Virus record (IMG/VR): IMGVR_UViG_3300023179_000046
Location: 38,990 to 102,989 of that record
Reading direction: 5' to 3' (one strand)
Source: a virus
Length of the DNA stretch: 64,000 nucleotides
The position numbers and the translations under genes were made by a program. The notes beneath the pieces are model-generated. The model was given only the letters and a program-made list of their open reading frames with translations, was not told the origin of the DNA and made no database searches. Position 1 is the stretch's first letter. Each line of letters begins with the position of its first letter. Shown here one piece after another: positions 30,085 to 36,926 of this stretch.

Positions 30085-30300
30085 TCATACAATCTCTAAA
30101 CTACTCTTAGCAACAAGTTTATTCATGTTTTCCATAAACACATTGATAACAAACGAAGAAACATCAATACAAAAATTGGTAGTGTTCTCTAATTCTTCAT
30201 CAGGAACATCATTCTCAATACAAAGTTTTTCAAGAAGGGCGCTGGAAACGTTAGCAACAATTTCCTCTAAGTCCTTTAAGGACACCGGAATGTCGTTCAT
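30085..30300 (-). CDS. Hypothetical small acidic helical protein
   Basis: 71 residues, helical, acidic N-terminal half. Start at an ATG preceded by AGGAGTC. Function unknown. Confidence 0.7.
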   Translation of the reverse strand: MNDIPVSLKDLEEIVANVSSALLEKLCIENDVPDEELENTTNFCIDVSSFVINVFMENMNKLVAKSSLEIV

Positions 30301-30309
30301 GTTTGACTC

Positions 30310-30645
30310 CTATGCTTCGGGGGACGGCTTAATCTTATGCTTGGGCGGAATATTATCTTCAAGACTAGTTATTCTAATTTGAAGTTCGCCAATTAACTTT
30401 TCTAACTCTACATTCTTCTGTAACGCATCATAGTACTTTAGCGTTAAATCTTCAATCTTTTCTTTCAACTGACTGTTAATGAGTCTTAACTCTGTTAACT
30501 CTGAACGTTGTTCTGAACGGATAAGGGCTGCAAAGTCTACATTTGATTTTTTAGTGTTATAAAGATAGTCAATTATTTTTGCTCCAAGCCCGCCGCCTAG
30601 TGCGCCTAAGGCTCCGACTATTAGTGCTAGTGTTGCAGTATCCAA
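30310..30645 (-). CDS. Membrane protein with glycine-zipper helix and coiled coil
   Basis: 111 residues starting from a TTG. N-terminal LIVGALGALGGGLGAKIIDY is a glycine-zipper membrane helix; residues 45-100 form a coiled coil; the tail is Pro/Lys-rich. Holin- or membrane-remodelling-like in design, but distant from the endolysin. Confidence 0.68.
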   Translation of the reverse strand: MDTATLALIVGALGALGGGLGAKIIDYLYNTKKSNVDFAALIRSEQRSELTELRLINSQLKEKIEDLTLKYYDALQKNVELEKLIGELQIRITSLEDNIPPKHKIKPSPEA

Positions 30646-30660
30646 TTCATATTCACGCCT

Positions 30661-30894
30661 TTACGATATTAGTTCGTTAGCAGTAATTTCTGGTCCGACA
30701 TACTTGCGCTTAACAATATATTGTTTAACAGATTCAAAACCATGAGAACGACCACCCAAAACAATCGCCCACCTTGGCTCAAAATTGTTATCTAAACAAG
30801 TTTGACAAACCAGAACAGTTACTCCCTTAATGATATCAGACTTCTTTGCGAAAACCTGATTTTTTTGCTTTCTACACGAACCACACTCAGTCAT
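30661..30894 (-). CDS. Zinc-ribbon small protein
   Basis: 77 residues: CGSC at residues 4-7 and CQTC at 30-33 form a treble-clef-like pair. Then a basic region (RSHGFESVKQYIVKRKYVGP). Possibly nucleic-acid binding. Confidence 0.74.
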   Translation of the reverse strand: MTECGSCRKQKNQVFAKKSDIIKGVTVLVCQTCLDNNFEPRWAIVLGGRSHGFESVKQYIVKRKYVGPEITANELIS

Positions 30895-30897
30895 TTC

Positions 30898-31188
30898 CTA
30901 AGACCTCTTTCTCGGAATGTAAGTCTCTCCATTAAGTTCACAAGGAACATTGTATGAACGAATAACATCTCTAACCATAATTAGATAAGACATAATGGCT
31001 TCTCTCTGAGAGTCACTATACTCTAAAATGTTTTCTTCGTAAACGGTAACCGCCAAAAAGTTTGGTAGACCCTTGATGTCCATAACTAGGCCTTTAACTG
31101 GCTGCTTAATTCTTCTAACAGCCGCCGCCATATTAAGATTATAAACAATTCTACCAGTCTGTTCTGGCTTATAGTTGCCCTCGTCCAT
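30898..31188 (-). CDS. Hypothetical small protein
   Basis: 96 residues with a beta-strand core (GLVMDIKGLPNFLAVTVYEE) and helical C-terminal part. Overlaps the end of the WhiB gene by 20 bases. Function unknown. Confidence 0.72.
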   Translation of the reverse strand: MDEGNYKPEQTGRIVYNLNMAAAVRRIKQPVKGLVMDIKGLPNFLAVTVYEENILEYSDSQREAIMSYLIMVRDVIRSYNVPCELNGETYIPRKRS

Positions 31189-31489
31189 GTATCTTCCTCA
31201 ATTTCTTCCAAGTATCCTCAGTCTTATGAGAATTCTGATCCTTGTCTATTCTACCCAAGTTTAAATATACCCCGCCCCAAACACCAAACTCTTTACCTTT
31301 AATGCCTTCTTGGAGACAGAATTTAGCAACGGGGCAGGTAGAACAAATAGAATCTACCTGCTGAGCATGTACCTTATTAGATTCATAGTCATCATAAAAC
31401 CAATTGACTGACATATTCTTACAACTAGCAAGTTGATACCACGCAACGTGATCTTCTTCTAGCCCTAAGTTTTCTAATGAATCACTCAT
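31169..31489 (-). CDS. whiB: WhiB-family Fe-S regulator, second copy
   Basis: 106 residues. Cys pattern ASC, then ICSTCPVAKFC, then GKEFGVWGGVYLNLGRID, the WhiB cluster and G-x-W-G-G turn that contacts sigma-A region 4. N-terminal HVAWYQLASCKNMSVNWFYD also fits. Only distantly related to the copy at 16132, so the two likely have different targets or timing. ATGA overlap with the gene upstream. Confidence 0.9.
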   Translation of the reverse strand: MSDSLENLGLEEDHVAWYQLASCKNMSVNWFYDDYESNKVHAQQVDSICSTCPVAKFCLQEGIKGKEFGVWGGVYLNLGRIDKDQNSHKTEDTWKKLRKIHGRGQL

Positions 31490-31710
31490 ACATACTTACT
31501 CAATACTGACCAAGTGCCACTATCTTGCAGGCGAATCTTCACAGCAAATCCCCAATTATTATTGCGGAACATGCCGTTCTTTTGAGTATAACCATTGGGA
31601 CTAACAGTAAACTTTACAATGTCCCACCCGTCCCAATAAAAACCCTTGTGCTTATTGGACTGCACAAAAGCGTGGGCTTGCTCATAGTTTAACTCTGTAT
31701 AAGTAGACAC
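31486..31710 (-). CDS. Hypothetical small aromatic-rich protein
   Basis: 74 residues, Trp/Tyr/Asn-rich (NKHKGFYWDGWDIVKFTVSP ... FRNNNWGFAVKIRL). It is translated with the second whiB (ATGA overlap), so it may be its partner. Function unknown. Confidence 0.74.
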   Translation of the reverse strand: MSTYTELNYEQAHAFVQSNKHKGFYWDGWDIVKFTVSPNGYTQKNGMFRNNNWGFAVKIRLQDSGTWSVLSKYV

Positions 31711-31747
31711 AATATTTTCCTCTGTGTAGGTGATATGTTATGTATTA

Positions 31748-31776
31748 ATAGTACCATTAGAAACTTACTTCGTCAA
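31748..31776 (-). promoter_or_regulatory. Sigma-70 promoter (leftward) upstream of whiB-2 unit
   Basis: Minus strand TTGACG (31776-31771), 17-base spacer ending TGG, TACTAT (31753-31748). Extended -10 (TGG). Predicted +1 about 31741. Confidence 0.7.
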
Positions 31777-31782
31777 CAGGTT

Positions 31783-32155
31783 TTAGGTATAGATAACCTT
31801 CGAAATACCTGCCTCTAAAATTGCTAAATGACAATTGTCACAGGGACGGGAAAGCAAAGCAACCCCCTGATTATTTACCCTAGCAATATATAGGGTGGCA
31901 CCCTTGGTGTCACCCGCACGCCCAATAGCATCAACCTCAGCATGAACAGAACATTCCTGCTTAACCTTAGACTTCTCAATAATGTCAGGATGATTACGCC
32001 ACTTGTTGATACCAACAGACATAACCCTTCCAGACTTTACGACAACGCATCCATGCTTCTGTCTCATAGTGGACGCTTCGGCAACCTTAGTTGCCAAGCG
32101 TAGGAAAGAACTCTCAGTTTTGGTAAGCCTACGGCTTACCTGCTCCTTTGGGCAC
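31783..32155 (-). pseudogene. dCMP/cytidine deaminase-like, apparent frameshift at 5' end
   Basis: Converts dCMP to dUMP. Zinc motifs: HAEVDAIGRAG and PCDNC. A frame from TTG at 32097 holds the conserved body (LATKVAEASTMRQKHGCVVV). However, a better start, GTG at 32155 with AAGGAG five bases upstream, reads MPKGAGKP then hits TAG in another frame. Adding one base there joins it to VGLPKTESSFLRLATKVAEA. A perfect hairpin (32122-32140) covers the break. Either a one-base indel, or a leader peptide plus hairpin controlling a TTG start. Confidence 0.72.
32122..32140 (-). promoter_or_regulatory. 8-bp hairpin at the deaminase start
   Basis: GGTAAGCC-TAC-GGCTTACC, perfect. It covers the point where the apparent frame change in the deaminase occurs, so it could be a translational control structure. 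Confidence 0.6.
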
Positions 32156-32157
32156 GA

Positions 32158-32553
32158 CTACTCCTTAATAACAGTTGTGGGGATATCATGTGACTTCAAA
32201 ATACTAATACAGTAATTGCCACGCTTGTCAGAATCCTTTATGAACACCAACGCTGCATCAATTCCTGACGTAATCATATCGTAGTCACCAGTAATTCTGT
32301 CAACCTTTTCGCCAGAACGCCTCTTAATGAAAAGTTCTTCCTTAATTCGGATTCCCTTTTGACGAAGGTATCTCTCAACCTTGCCAATATACTCAGTAGT
32401 CATATTTTCAGCGCCAGCCTTACCAGTATGGACAAACACAACATTCTTGTTATCGTCGTCAACATACTTCAAGTCCTCAATAATGACTGTCAAATTTCTT
32501 ACAACTGAATTATAATTAGTCCAATTAGGACTACCAACTACTAGCACTCTCAT
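32158..32553 (-). CDS. SLOG-family (DUF2493/YspA-like) protein
   Basis: 131 residues: Rossmann-like MRVLVVGSPNWTNYNSVVRN, VVFVHTGKAGAENMTTEYIG, and IDAALVFIKDSDKRG fit the cpYpsA/SLOG superfamily, nucleotide-sensing or nucleotide-processing enzymes. Next to a deaminase, suggesting nucleotide metabolism or signalling. Two bases upstream of the deaminase GTG. Confidence 0.72.
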   Translation of the reverse strand: MRVLVVGSPNWTNYNSVVRNLTVIIEDLKYVDDDNKNVVFVHTGKAGAENMTTEYIGKVERYLRQKGIRIKEELFIKRRSGEKVDRITGDYDMITSGIDAALVFIKDSDKRGNYCISILKSHDIPTTVIKE

Positions 32554-32577
32554 TACGATACCCTCCTAAATAAACAA

Positions 32578-32595
32578 GCAGGTCTATTGACCTGC
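32578..32595 (-). terminator. GCAGGTC hairpin
   Basis: GCAGGTC-TATT-GACCTGC downstream of the Cys-rich gene on the minus strand. Small terminator-like stem. Confidence 0.55.
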
Positions 32596-32626
32596 CTGCC
32601 CACTAAATAAAAAATTATTTATTTAA

Positions 32627-33139
32627 TCAATCTTCAAACTTAAATACAGTTCTCAACGCATTAGTTGGAATAAGGGGTGAAAAAGCATTGCCCCAAACAG
32701 ACTTTTGCATTTCATTTTCCTCATCGTCATCAACTTGCTGATCGGTTGCCTTATTTACAACAGAGCATTTATCACAGCAGTCGCCAGTACAATCAGCATC
32801 GCACTCGCCGCAACAAGAACACGCTTCAACAGTCTCAGCCTTTTCCATATTGCACAAGGCAAGGTCGCAGCATTTCAGGTCACAATCTAAACCAGAACAA
32901 GTATCGCAACAACCCGCGCCTTTTGTCATAGCCAACTTACCGCCGGAATCAGGCTCAACTGTTGCATTATCTGGAACAGAATACGAGTCATCAGGGCTGG
33001 AAGTCACACCAATATTGTTATTGGCTTTATCCATATCATTTTCACCACCTTTGACATAATATTCTATAGACTTGTCATCCTCTTTATGTTGAGAAGAAGA
33101 TGTAGTTATTGGCGACAAAGACCCATTCCTATCAGGCAT
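32627..33139 (-). CDS. Cys-cluster protein of unknown function
   Basis: 170 residues. Between residues 75 and 130 there are about 18 Cys (GAGCCDTCSGLDCDLKCCDL, then CSCCGECDADC and CCDKCS), flanked by acidic, disordered ends. The pattern resembles metallothionein-like or multi-zinc clusters but matches no family I know. ATG overlaps the next gene's stop region. No signal peptide. Confidence 0.72.
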   Translation of the reverse strand: MPDRNGSLSPITTSSSQHKEDDKSIEYYVKGGENDMDKANNNIGVTSSPDDSYSVPDNATVEPDSGGKLAMTKGAGCCDTCSGLDCDLKCCDLALCNMEKAETVEACSCCGECDADCTGDCCDKCSVVNKATDQQVDDDEENEMQKSVWGNAFSPLIPTNALRTVFKFED

Positions 33140-33374
33140 TGGGACCAGTCTCGTTGTTTACGCTACCCTGCTCTAGAGAAACAATAGGACCACCGTAAGG
33201 GGTGTTAACTGTCATAGAAACATTAGGGCCAGTAATTGGGGAAGCAACATTAATGGTTTTAGGCTCAGCAATACCTAGATCAGTGATCTGGCGAGAAACC
33301 TCCATTGGTGCAAACACAGTGGACTCTGCGGGGTGTGAACCCTCTTGTTGAGAAATTTTACTGTTACCGTTCAT
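33132..33374 (-). CDS. Hypothetical small protein
   Basis: 80 residues from the ATG at 33374 (AGGTGAAAAA before it). Beta-rich repeats of ITGPNVSMTVNTPYGGPIVS type; could be a small structural or decoration protein. Overlaps the Cys-cluster gene by eight bases. Confidence 0.65.
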   Translation of the reverse strand: MNGNSKISQQEGSHPAESTVFAPMEVSRQITDLGIAEPKTINVASPITGPNVSMTVNTPYGGPIVSLEQGSVNNETGPNA

Positions 33375-33424
33375 TTTTTCACCTACTCTCACAGATATAT
33401 AAACTATATACTCATAACATTATA

Positions 33425-33964
33425 TCAGTTATTTTGGAATTGTCTAGAGTATTCATACATGGCAATGCCAGAAGCAGTACCAACATTCAAACTACGAACA
33501 GAACCTTGCTGCGGAATATATACTTTATTGTCACACCATTCAAGTAATTCATCAGAAATACCCCGCCCTTCCTCACCAAAACACATCACAGTATTGGCAG
33601 GGAAAACAAAATCATAAATACTTTCAGAAGACTCAACATTATCAACACCAACCCAACGATACGAACAAGCAACATCAACACTCATAGTGTCAATCAAATG
33701 ATCTATTGAATCAACATAGATAACATTCTCATAATGATGAGTGCCAACAGTGCCACGCTTGTCATACCTACGAGCGCGGGGACCAACAATATAAATATCA
33801 GACCCCAAGAAAGCATTATGATTTCTAATACCAGAAGCCTTATTGAAATCCCCATTAATGTGTTCAAAAACAGAGATAAAAGGCCTACGCTTTAACTTAA
33901 GATCATTAACAATCTTTTCATGCGGCCAATACTTATACATATCAATGACATTACGACCGTCCAT
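33425..33964 (-). CDS. SpoU/TrmH-family RNA 2'-O-methyltransferase
   Basis: 179 residues with the SPOUT knot motifs: NHNAFLGSDIYIVGP, VMCFGEEGRGISDELL and VRSLNVGTASGIAMYEYSRQ. These enzymes methylate tRNA or rRNA ribose. A phage copy may protect tRNAs or ribosomes from host anticodon nucleases, which is inference. Fourteen-base overlap with the gene upstream. Confidence 0.85.
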   Translation of the reverse strand: MDGRNVIDMYKYWPHEKIVNDLKLKRRPFISVFEHINGDFNKASGIRNHNAFLGSDIYIVGPRARRYDKRGTVGTHHYENVIYVDSIDHLIDTMSVDVACSYRWVGVDNVESSESIYDFVFPANTVMCFGEEGRGISDELLEWCDNKVYIPQQGSVRSLNVGTASGIAMYEYSRQFQNN

Positions 33965-34181
33965 ATTTACGCCAATTCAATAAGTCTGTACCCATAATAG
34001 TTTCCCCTTCAACTTTCTTCTCACAGTGCAAACACTTATACATGATGTATAATCCGTTTAAGATTTCATCGGTTTTCTGATACTCATGCTTATGATTTGC
34101 CTTCTTAGGGCGGGGCTTCCTATCAATCTTGCGAGGACGAGTGATTTCATCACGCTCGTCAGAATAATCCTTATACTTCAT
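33951..34181 (-). CDS. Basic protein with CxxC motif
   Basis: 76 residues; basic N-terminal half (RPRKIDRKPRPKKANHKHE), then MYKCLHCEKKVEGETI, a single zinc knuckle. Possibly nucleic-acid binding. Its end overlaps the methyltransferase start, so the two may act together. Confidence 0.72.
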   Translation of the reverse strand: MKYKDYSDERDEITRPRKIDRKPRPKKANHKHEYQKTDEILNGLYIMYKCLHCEKKVEGETIMGTDLLNWRKYGRS

Positions 34182-34201
34182 GATCCCAATTCTTGTAGAA
34201 G

Positions 34202-34432
34202 TTACGCACTACTATCCGGCTTTTGATTGATCTTATCACGATTATCAACGATTTGGTAAGAGTAATTTCTAATGTCCTTCTCATACTTCTCAAAATGATG
34301 CTTACAAAAGGTCAGGGGGCCGTAAGCCCCCTTCGCCAAAACATATGCCTGCGACCCGCAACGATCACACCTATCAAAACCAGTAATTTCATCGACAGGT
34401 TCTTCTACTTCTTTAACTTTTTCATCCAACAC
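34202..34432 (-). CDS. DUF7455-like zinc protein
   Basis: 76 residues: RCDRCGSQAYVLAKGAYGPL then TFCKHHFEKYEKDI. The C-x2-C ... FC-x-HH signature is that of DUF7455 proteins, a family typical of actinobacteria and their phages. Function unknown. Confidence 0.8.
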   Translation of the reverse strand: MLDEKVKEVEEPVDEITGFDRCDRCGSQAYVLAKGAYGPLTFCKHHFEKYEKDIRNYSYQIVDNRDKINQKPDSSA

Positions 34433-34485
34433 GGTTTCCTCCTAGCATATGTTTTACATTAATAGTTTATCATGGTAGCGTCCCG

Positions 34486-34561
34486 ACGACAGGGGTCGAA
34501 CCTGCATGTATCCATTAACCTTTCTAGCGGGTAGAAACCGCAGGGTATACGTCGGGCGGCA
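34486..34561 (-). ncRNA. tRNA-like element without a normal D-arm
   Basis: On the minus strand a seven-pair acceptor (CCCGACG/CGTCGGG) and a canonical T-arm (GCAGG-TTCGACC-CCTGT) enclose 76 bases, a normal tRNA length. The centre has a GCGG/CCGC stem with a seven-base loop TTTCTAC, which would give anticodon TCT. No D-arm is present and the region before the T-arm is about 20 bases. It could be a degenerate tRNA-Arg or a tRNA mimic. It lies nine bases downstream of the HNH gene. Confidence 0.5.
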
Positions 34562-34569
34562 CAACTAGC

Positions 34570-35163
34570 CTAGGTAGCAATTCTTTTATTGTTTCTTAGA
34601 TATTTATATGCCGATAAAATTATATCTGGATTATCATTCAGTAAGCCCATTCCGTTATTGCATCTATTACAGAGTAGACCCCTTATGCATTTACCGCAAG
34701 TTATTCTGTTGGATGGACAACATGAATGGTCATGGTCTACACAGAATTTATCAGATGCTTTATCACATATAGCGCATCTACCACCTTGAGACTCTAGCAG
34801 AAATTCCCATTGATCTATACTAATCTTATATTTTCTAATTAAACTAGAGTGTTTTTTCATTCTTATCTGACATTTAACGCAGCGGTTCTTATGATTGCTT
34901 TTTTTAAATTCTTCTAGCGGAAATATATTCTTGCACCGTGAACATAGTCTAACCTTATCGTTATTTACCTTGCTTCCCAAGTTGCGAGAATTGGGAGGCT
35001 TGCCGCCTCTGTTATTACAGTTTGAACATAGCCCACGGGTGTTTGCGGCTGGTAGCCCACAATTGTTTTTGCAGAGGCCATACTGTTCAAGATTCCAGTG
35101 GCTAGTGCAAAGCCCTCTGGCACGAATTTTTTCTCTATTGCAATCTTTATAAATACATATCAT
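34570..35163 (-). CDS. EndoVII-type HNH endonuclease with zinc knuckles, leaderless
   Basis: 197 residues from the ATG at 35163. N-terminal small Cys motifs (CIYKDCNREKIRARGLCTSH, CKNNC ... CSNC), then an endonuclease VII-type HNH core: GGRCAICDK, CVDHDHSCC, CGKCIRGLLCNRCNNGMGLL. Such free-standing genes are usually homing endonucleases or Holliday-junction nucleases. An extended -10 (TGG-TATAAT) puts +1 exactly on the ATG. A longer frame upstream to 35271 lacks motifs. Confidence 0.85.
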   Translation of the reverse strand: MICIYKDCNREKIRARGLCTSHWNLEQYGLCKNNCGLPAANTRGLCSNCNNRGGKPPNSRNLGSKVNNDKVRLCSRCKNIFPLEEFKKSNHKNRCVKCQIRMKKHSSLIRKYKISIDQWEFLLESQGGRCAICDKASDKFCVDHDHSCCPSNRITCGKCIRGLLCNRCNNGMGLLNDNPDIILSAYKYLRNNKRIAT

Positions 35164-35169
35164 GCATAT

Positions 35170-35175
35170 ATTATA
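35170..35175 (-). promoter_or_regulatory. Extended -10 giving a leaderless HNH transcript
   Basis: Minus strand TGG-TATAAT; +1 falls on the A of the ATG at 35163. The TAA of TATAAT is also the stop codon of the upstream gene. Confidence 0.68.
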
Positions 35176-35659
35176 CCACAAATCCGTGGGATGCGAGAGG
35201 CCAATAATAGTTACACGATGAGCAACAAACATCTGCCGCAGCCGCAACTTCATGGCTCTTGTAAAGATCATAGTGGATGGGATCTTTTAAGTAAAGGGCA
35301 CGCCTATGAGTATTTACTACACGGTCAAGAGCAGTCGAATCTGAAATCCACGCAGGCGGGGTGTGTTCATACTGAACAGACTTAAAAGCATTGTTGTAGA
35401 TATTTTGAATAGACTGCCAATTATTTTGCCACTTGAAGTTACGGATTTCCATTTCATCACGAATGGCTGAAAGGTAGTAGTAAAAGTGTCCACCATGCCC
35501 CGCCCACATTTTAACTGCTGGATGATGCCTCCAACCATTACGATTGCCTGCAATAACATCAATGATCTGGAGGCCTTCCAGAAGTTGTTTGACCAACCTT
35601 TTAGTGTCAAGAACGCTGGCAGACTCAGCAAAAGTATATTCCGAAAGAAAGGTTTGCAT
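35171..35659 (-). CDS. Pyrimidine-dimer glycosylase-like (MSMEG_6728-type) protein
   Basis: 162 residues beginning MQTFLSEYTFAESASVLDTK then RLVKQLLEGLQIIDVIAG and WRHHPAVKMWAGHGGHFYYY. This matches the actinobacterial family annotated MSMEG_6728, related to Pyr_excise (T4 DenV-like) domains. Probably DNA repair or modification-related; catalytic activity not certain. C-terminal CCSSC may bind zinc. Confidence 0.78.
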   Translation of the reverse strand: MQTFLSEYTFAESASVLDTKRLVKQLLEGLQIIDVIAGNRNGWRHHPAVKMWAGHGGHFYYYLSAIRDEMEIRNFKWQNNWQSIQNIYNNAFKSVQYEHTPPAWISDSTALDRVVNTHRRALYLKDPIHYDLYKSHEVAAAADVCCSSCNYYWPLASHGFVV

Positions 35660-35687
35660 TATACCTCAAATCTAGTAGAAGTTATAG

Positions 35688-35870
35688 TTACTTTAACCCG
35701 CCGCGATACTTCTTCTTAATGCGTGGGGCTAGGCCAGACTTTACCAGAGAAAGATAAGCCTGTCCATACTTTTTCTCAGCAGCATCCCCCGGCTTACCCC
35801 CAATACCCTTCTTCAACTCAACAGACGCCGCGTTAAACGCGCGCCACAAATCATCTGCATTATCAGACAT
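35688..35870 (-). CDS. Hypothetical basic small protein
   Basis: 60 residues, helical, ending RIKKKYRGGLK. ATG overlaps the previous stop. Function unknown. Confidence 0.72.
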   Translation of the reverse strand: MSDNADDLWRAFNAASVELKKGIGGKPGDAAEKKYGQAYLSLVKSGLAPRIKKKYRGGLK

Positions 35871-36085
35871 TACGACTCCTTATCAATAGGTGTAGGTGCT
35901 GTGGCCCGTGTGCCACAATTTACGCATTCCATATCAAGTGCATACCAAGAAATTTCATAATCTTCAAAACCAACCACAATCTTCCACATATTTGCTTTGC
36001 ATATACACTCATGGAGGATAATACCCTTCATATCATATGAACGCAAGGGTTCCTGTGGAACAAAATCTAATATATTTTTGCTCAT
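35870..36085 (-). CDS. Small phage protein with two Cys pairs
   Basis: 71 residues: ILHECICKANMWKIVVGFED then MECVNCGTRATAPTPID. The C-x-C plus C-x2-C layout with a final APTP is a familiar small phage zinc protein. It shares an ATGA overlap with the gene upstream. Confidence 0.75.
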   Translation of the reverse strand: MSKNILDFVPQEPLRSYDMKGIILHECICKANMWKIVVGFEDYEISWYALDMECVNCGTRATAPTPIDKES

Positions 36086-36633
36086 GATGACTCAAAGTGG
36101 AAGGGTGAGGATACGCTAGGGCTATGCTTTTCAGCAGCCCTCAAAGCCAAATTTAAATAATCAAGAGGGTGCATTTCTTCGTCTGTCGAAAGTGCTTCTA
36201 GGGCACCCAAAGCATAGGGGGAGCCTGAACCTATCGCATGGTAATCTCTGTCATAACTGCTTACATTAAAGTCATCTTCTATGATGAAGATGTTGCCTCT
36301 CACGCCTACAATTAAACTCCATCCATTTGCCTCATCTAACAAACTAGGGTAGCAATTTTCTGTAAGACAGGCGCGGAGCGCAGGAATAAAATGTTTAACC
36401 ATAAACTTTATAAGAAAGTCATGTTCATCAGAATCAGAAATAATTTTAGGAGGCTTGAAATGATATTCTACTATCTGCCCTAACCTAAAACTATGACAAT
36501 ATCCAATTAGAAAATCACCATTAGAAAAAACTTTAGGGCGTATCTGTGTGGATATCTCTGTGTCGCTTGCGGCAGCGGAGTCAGATGCCATATATACTTT
36601 CCCGTCCCTAATACAAGCAACTACACACGTCAT
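36082..36633 (-). CDS. HslV/proteasome-beta-like Ntn hydrolase
   Basis: 183 residues. MTCVVACIRDGKVYMASDSA puts Thr2 at the exposed N-terminus, then STQIRPKVFSNGDFLIGYCH (catalytic Lys) and YDRDYHAIGSGSPYALGALE, the GSG-x2-YA signature of HslV and proteasome beta subunits. This is a phage-encoded threonine protease-like fold, either an active peptidase or a decoy of host proteolysis. No ATPase partner gene nearby. Confidence 0.83.
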   Translation of the reverse strand: MTCVVACIRDGKVYMASDSAAASDTEISTQIRPKVFSNGDFLIGYCHSFRLGQIVEYHFKPPKIISDSDEHDFLIKFMVKHFIPALRACLTENCYPSLLDEANGWSLIVGVRGNIFIIEDDFNVSSYDRDYHAIGSGSPYALGALEALSTDEEMHPLDYLNLALRAAEKHSPSVSSPFHFESS

Positions 36634-36926
36634 TAGTTTGGTCCCAATCCAATAGAGTTTTTATAGTTAACAACATTAACTGCATGAACAATGTCCTCAG
36701 CAGTCAATTCTTTTTGCTGCCGTATAAATATTTCTTGCAAATAGGTTAGGGAAAGAGCGACCCATTTTAAAACCATGTAAGCAATAAGTAGTAGGACGGG
36801 AAGATACGGAATATTACGATTGTATACTTCCATGACAAAGCCTACGGGGACGGCAACATAAACAAAACTACGAATAAATATTTGAGTTGCATACCCAAAA
36901 TAGTAAGCAATATCACTCATCTTCAT
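36633..36926 (-). CDS. Membrane protein, two helices
   Basis: 97 residues with two hydrophobic stretches (SFVYVAVPVGFVMEVY and LPVLLLIAYMVLKWVALSLT) and a short polar tail. TAATG and ATGA overlaps on both sides couple it to the Ntn hydrolase and glycosyltransferase genes. Function unknown; a holin is one possibility. Confidence 0.7.
   Translation of the reverse strand: MKMSDIAYYFGYATQIFIRSFVYVAVPVGFVMEVYNRNIPYLPVLLLIAYMVLKWVALSLTYLQEIFIRQQKELTAEDIVHAVNVVNYKNSIGLGPN

Noticed and set aside
34486-34561. tmRNA or a complete tRNA
   Set aside because: Far too short for tmRNA and no mRNA-like region; a D-arm cannot be drawn, so only tRNA-like is claimed.
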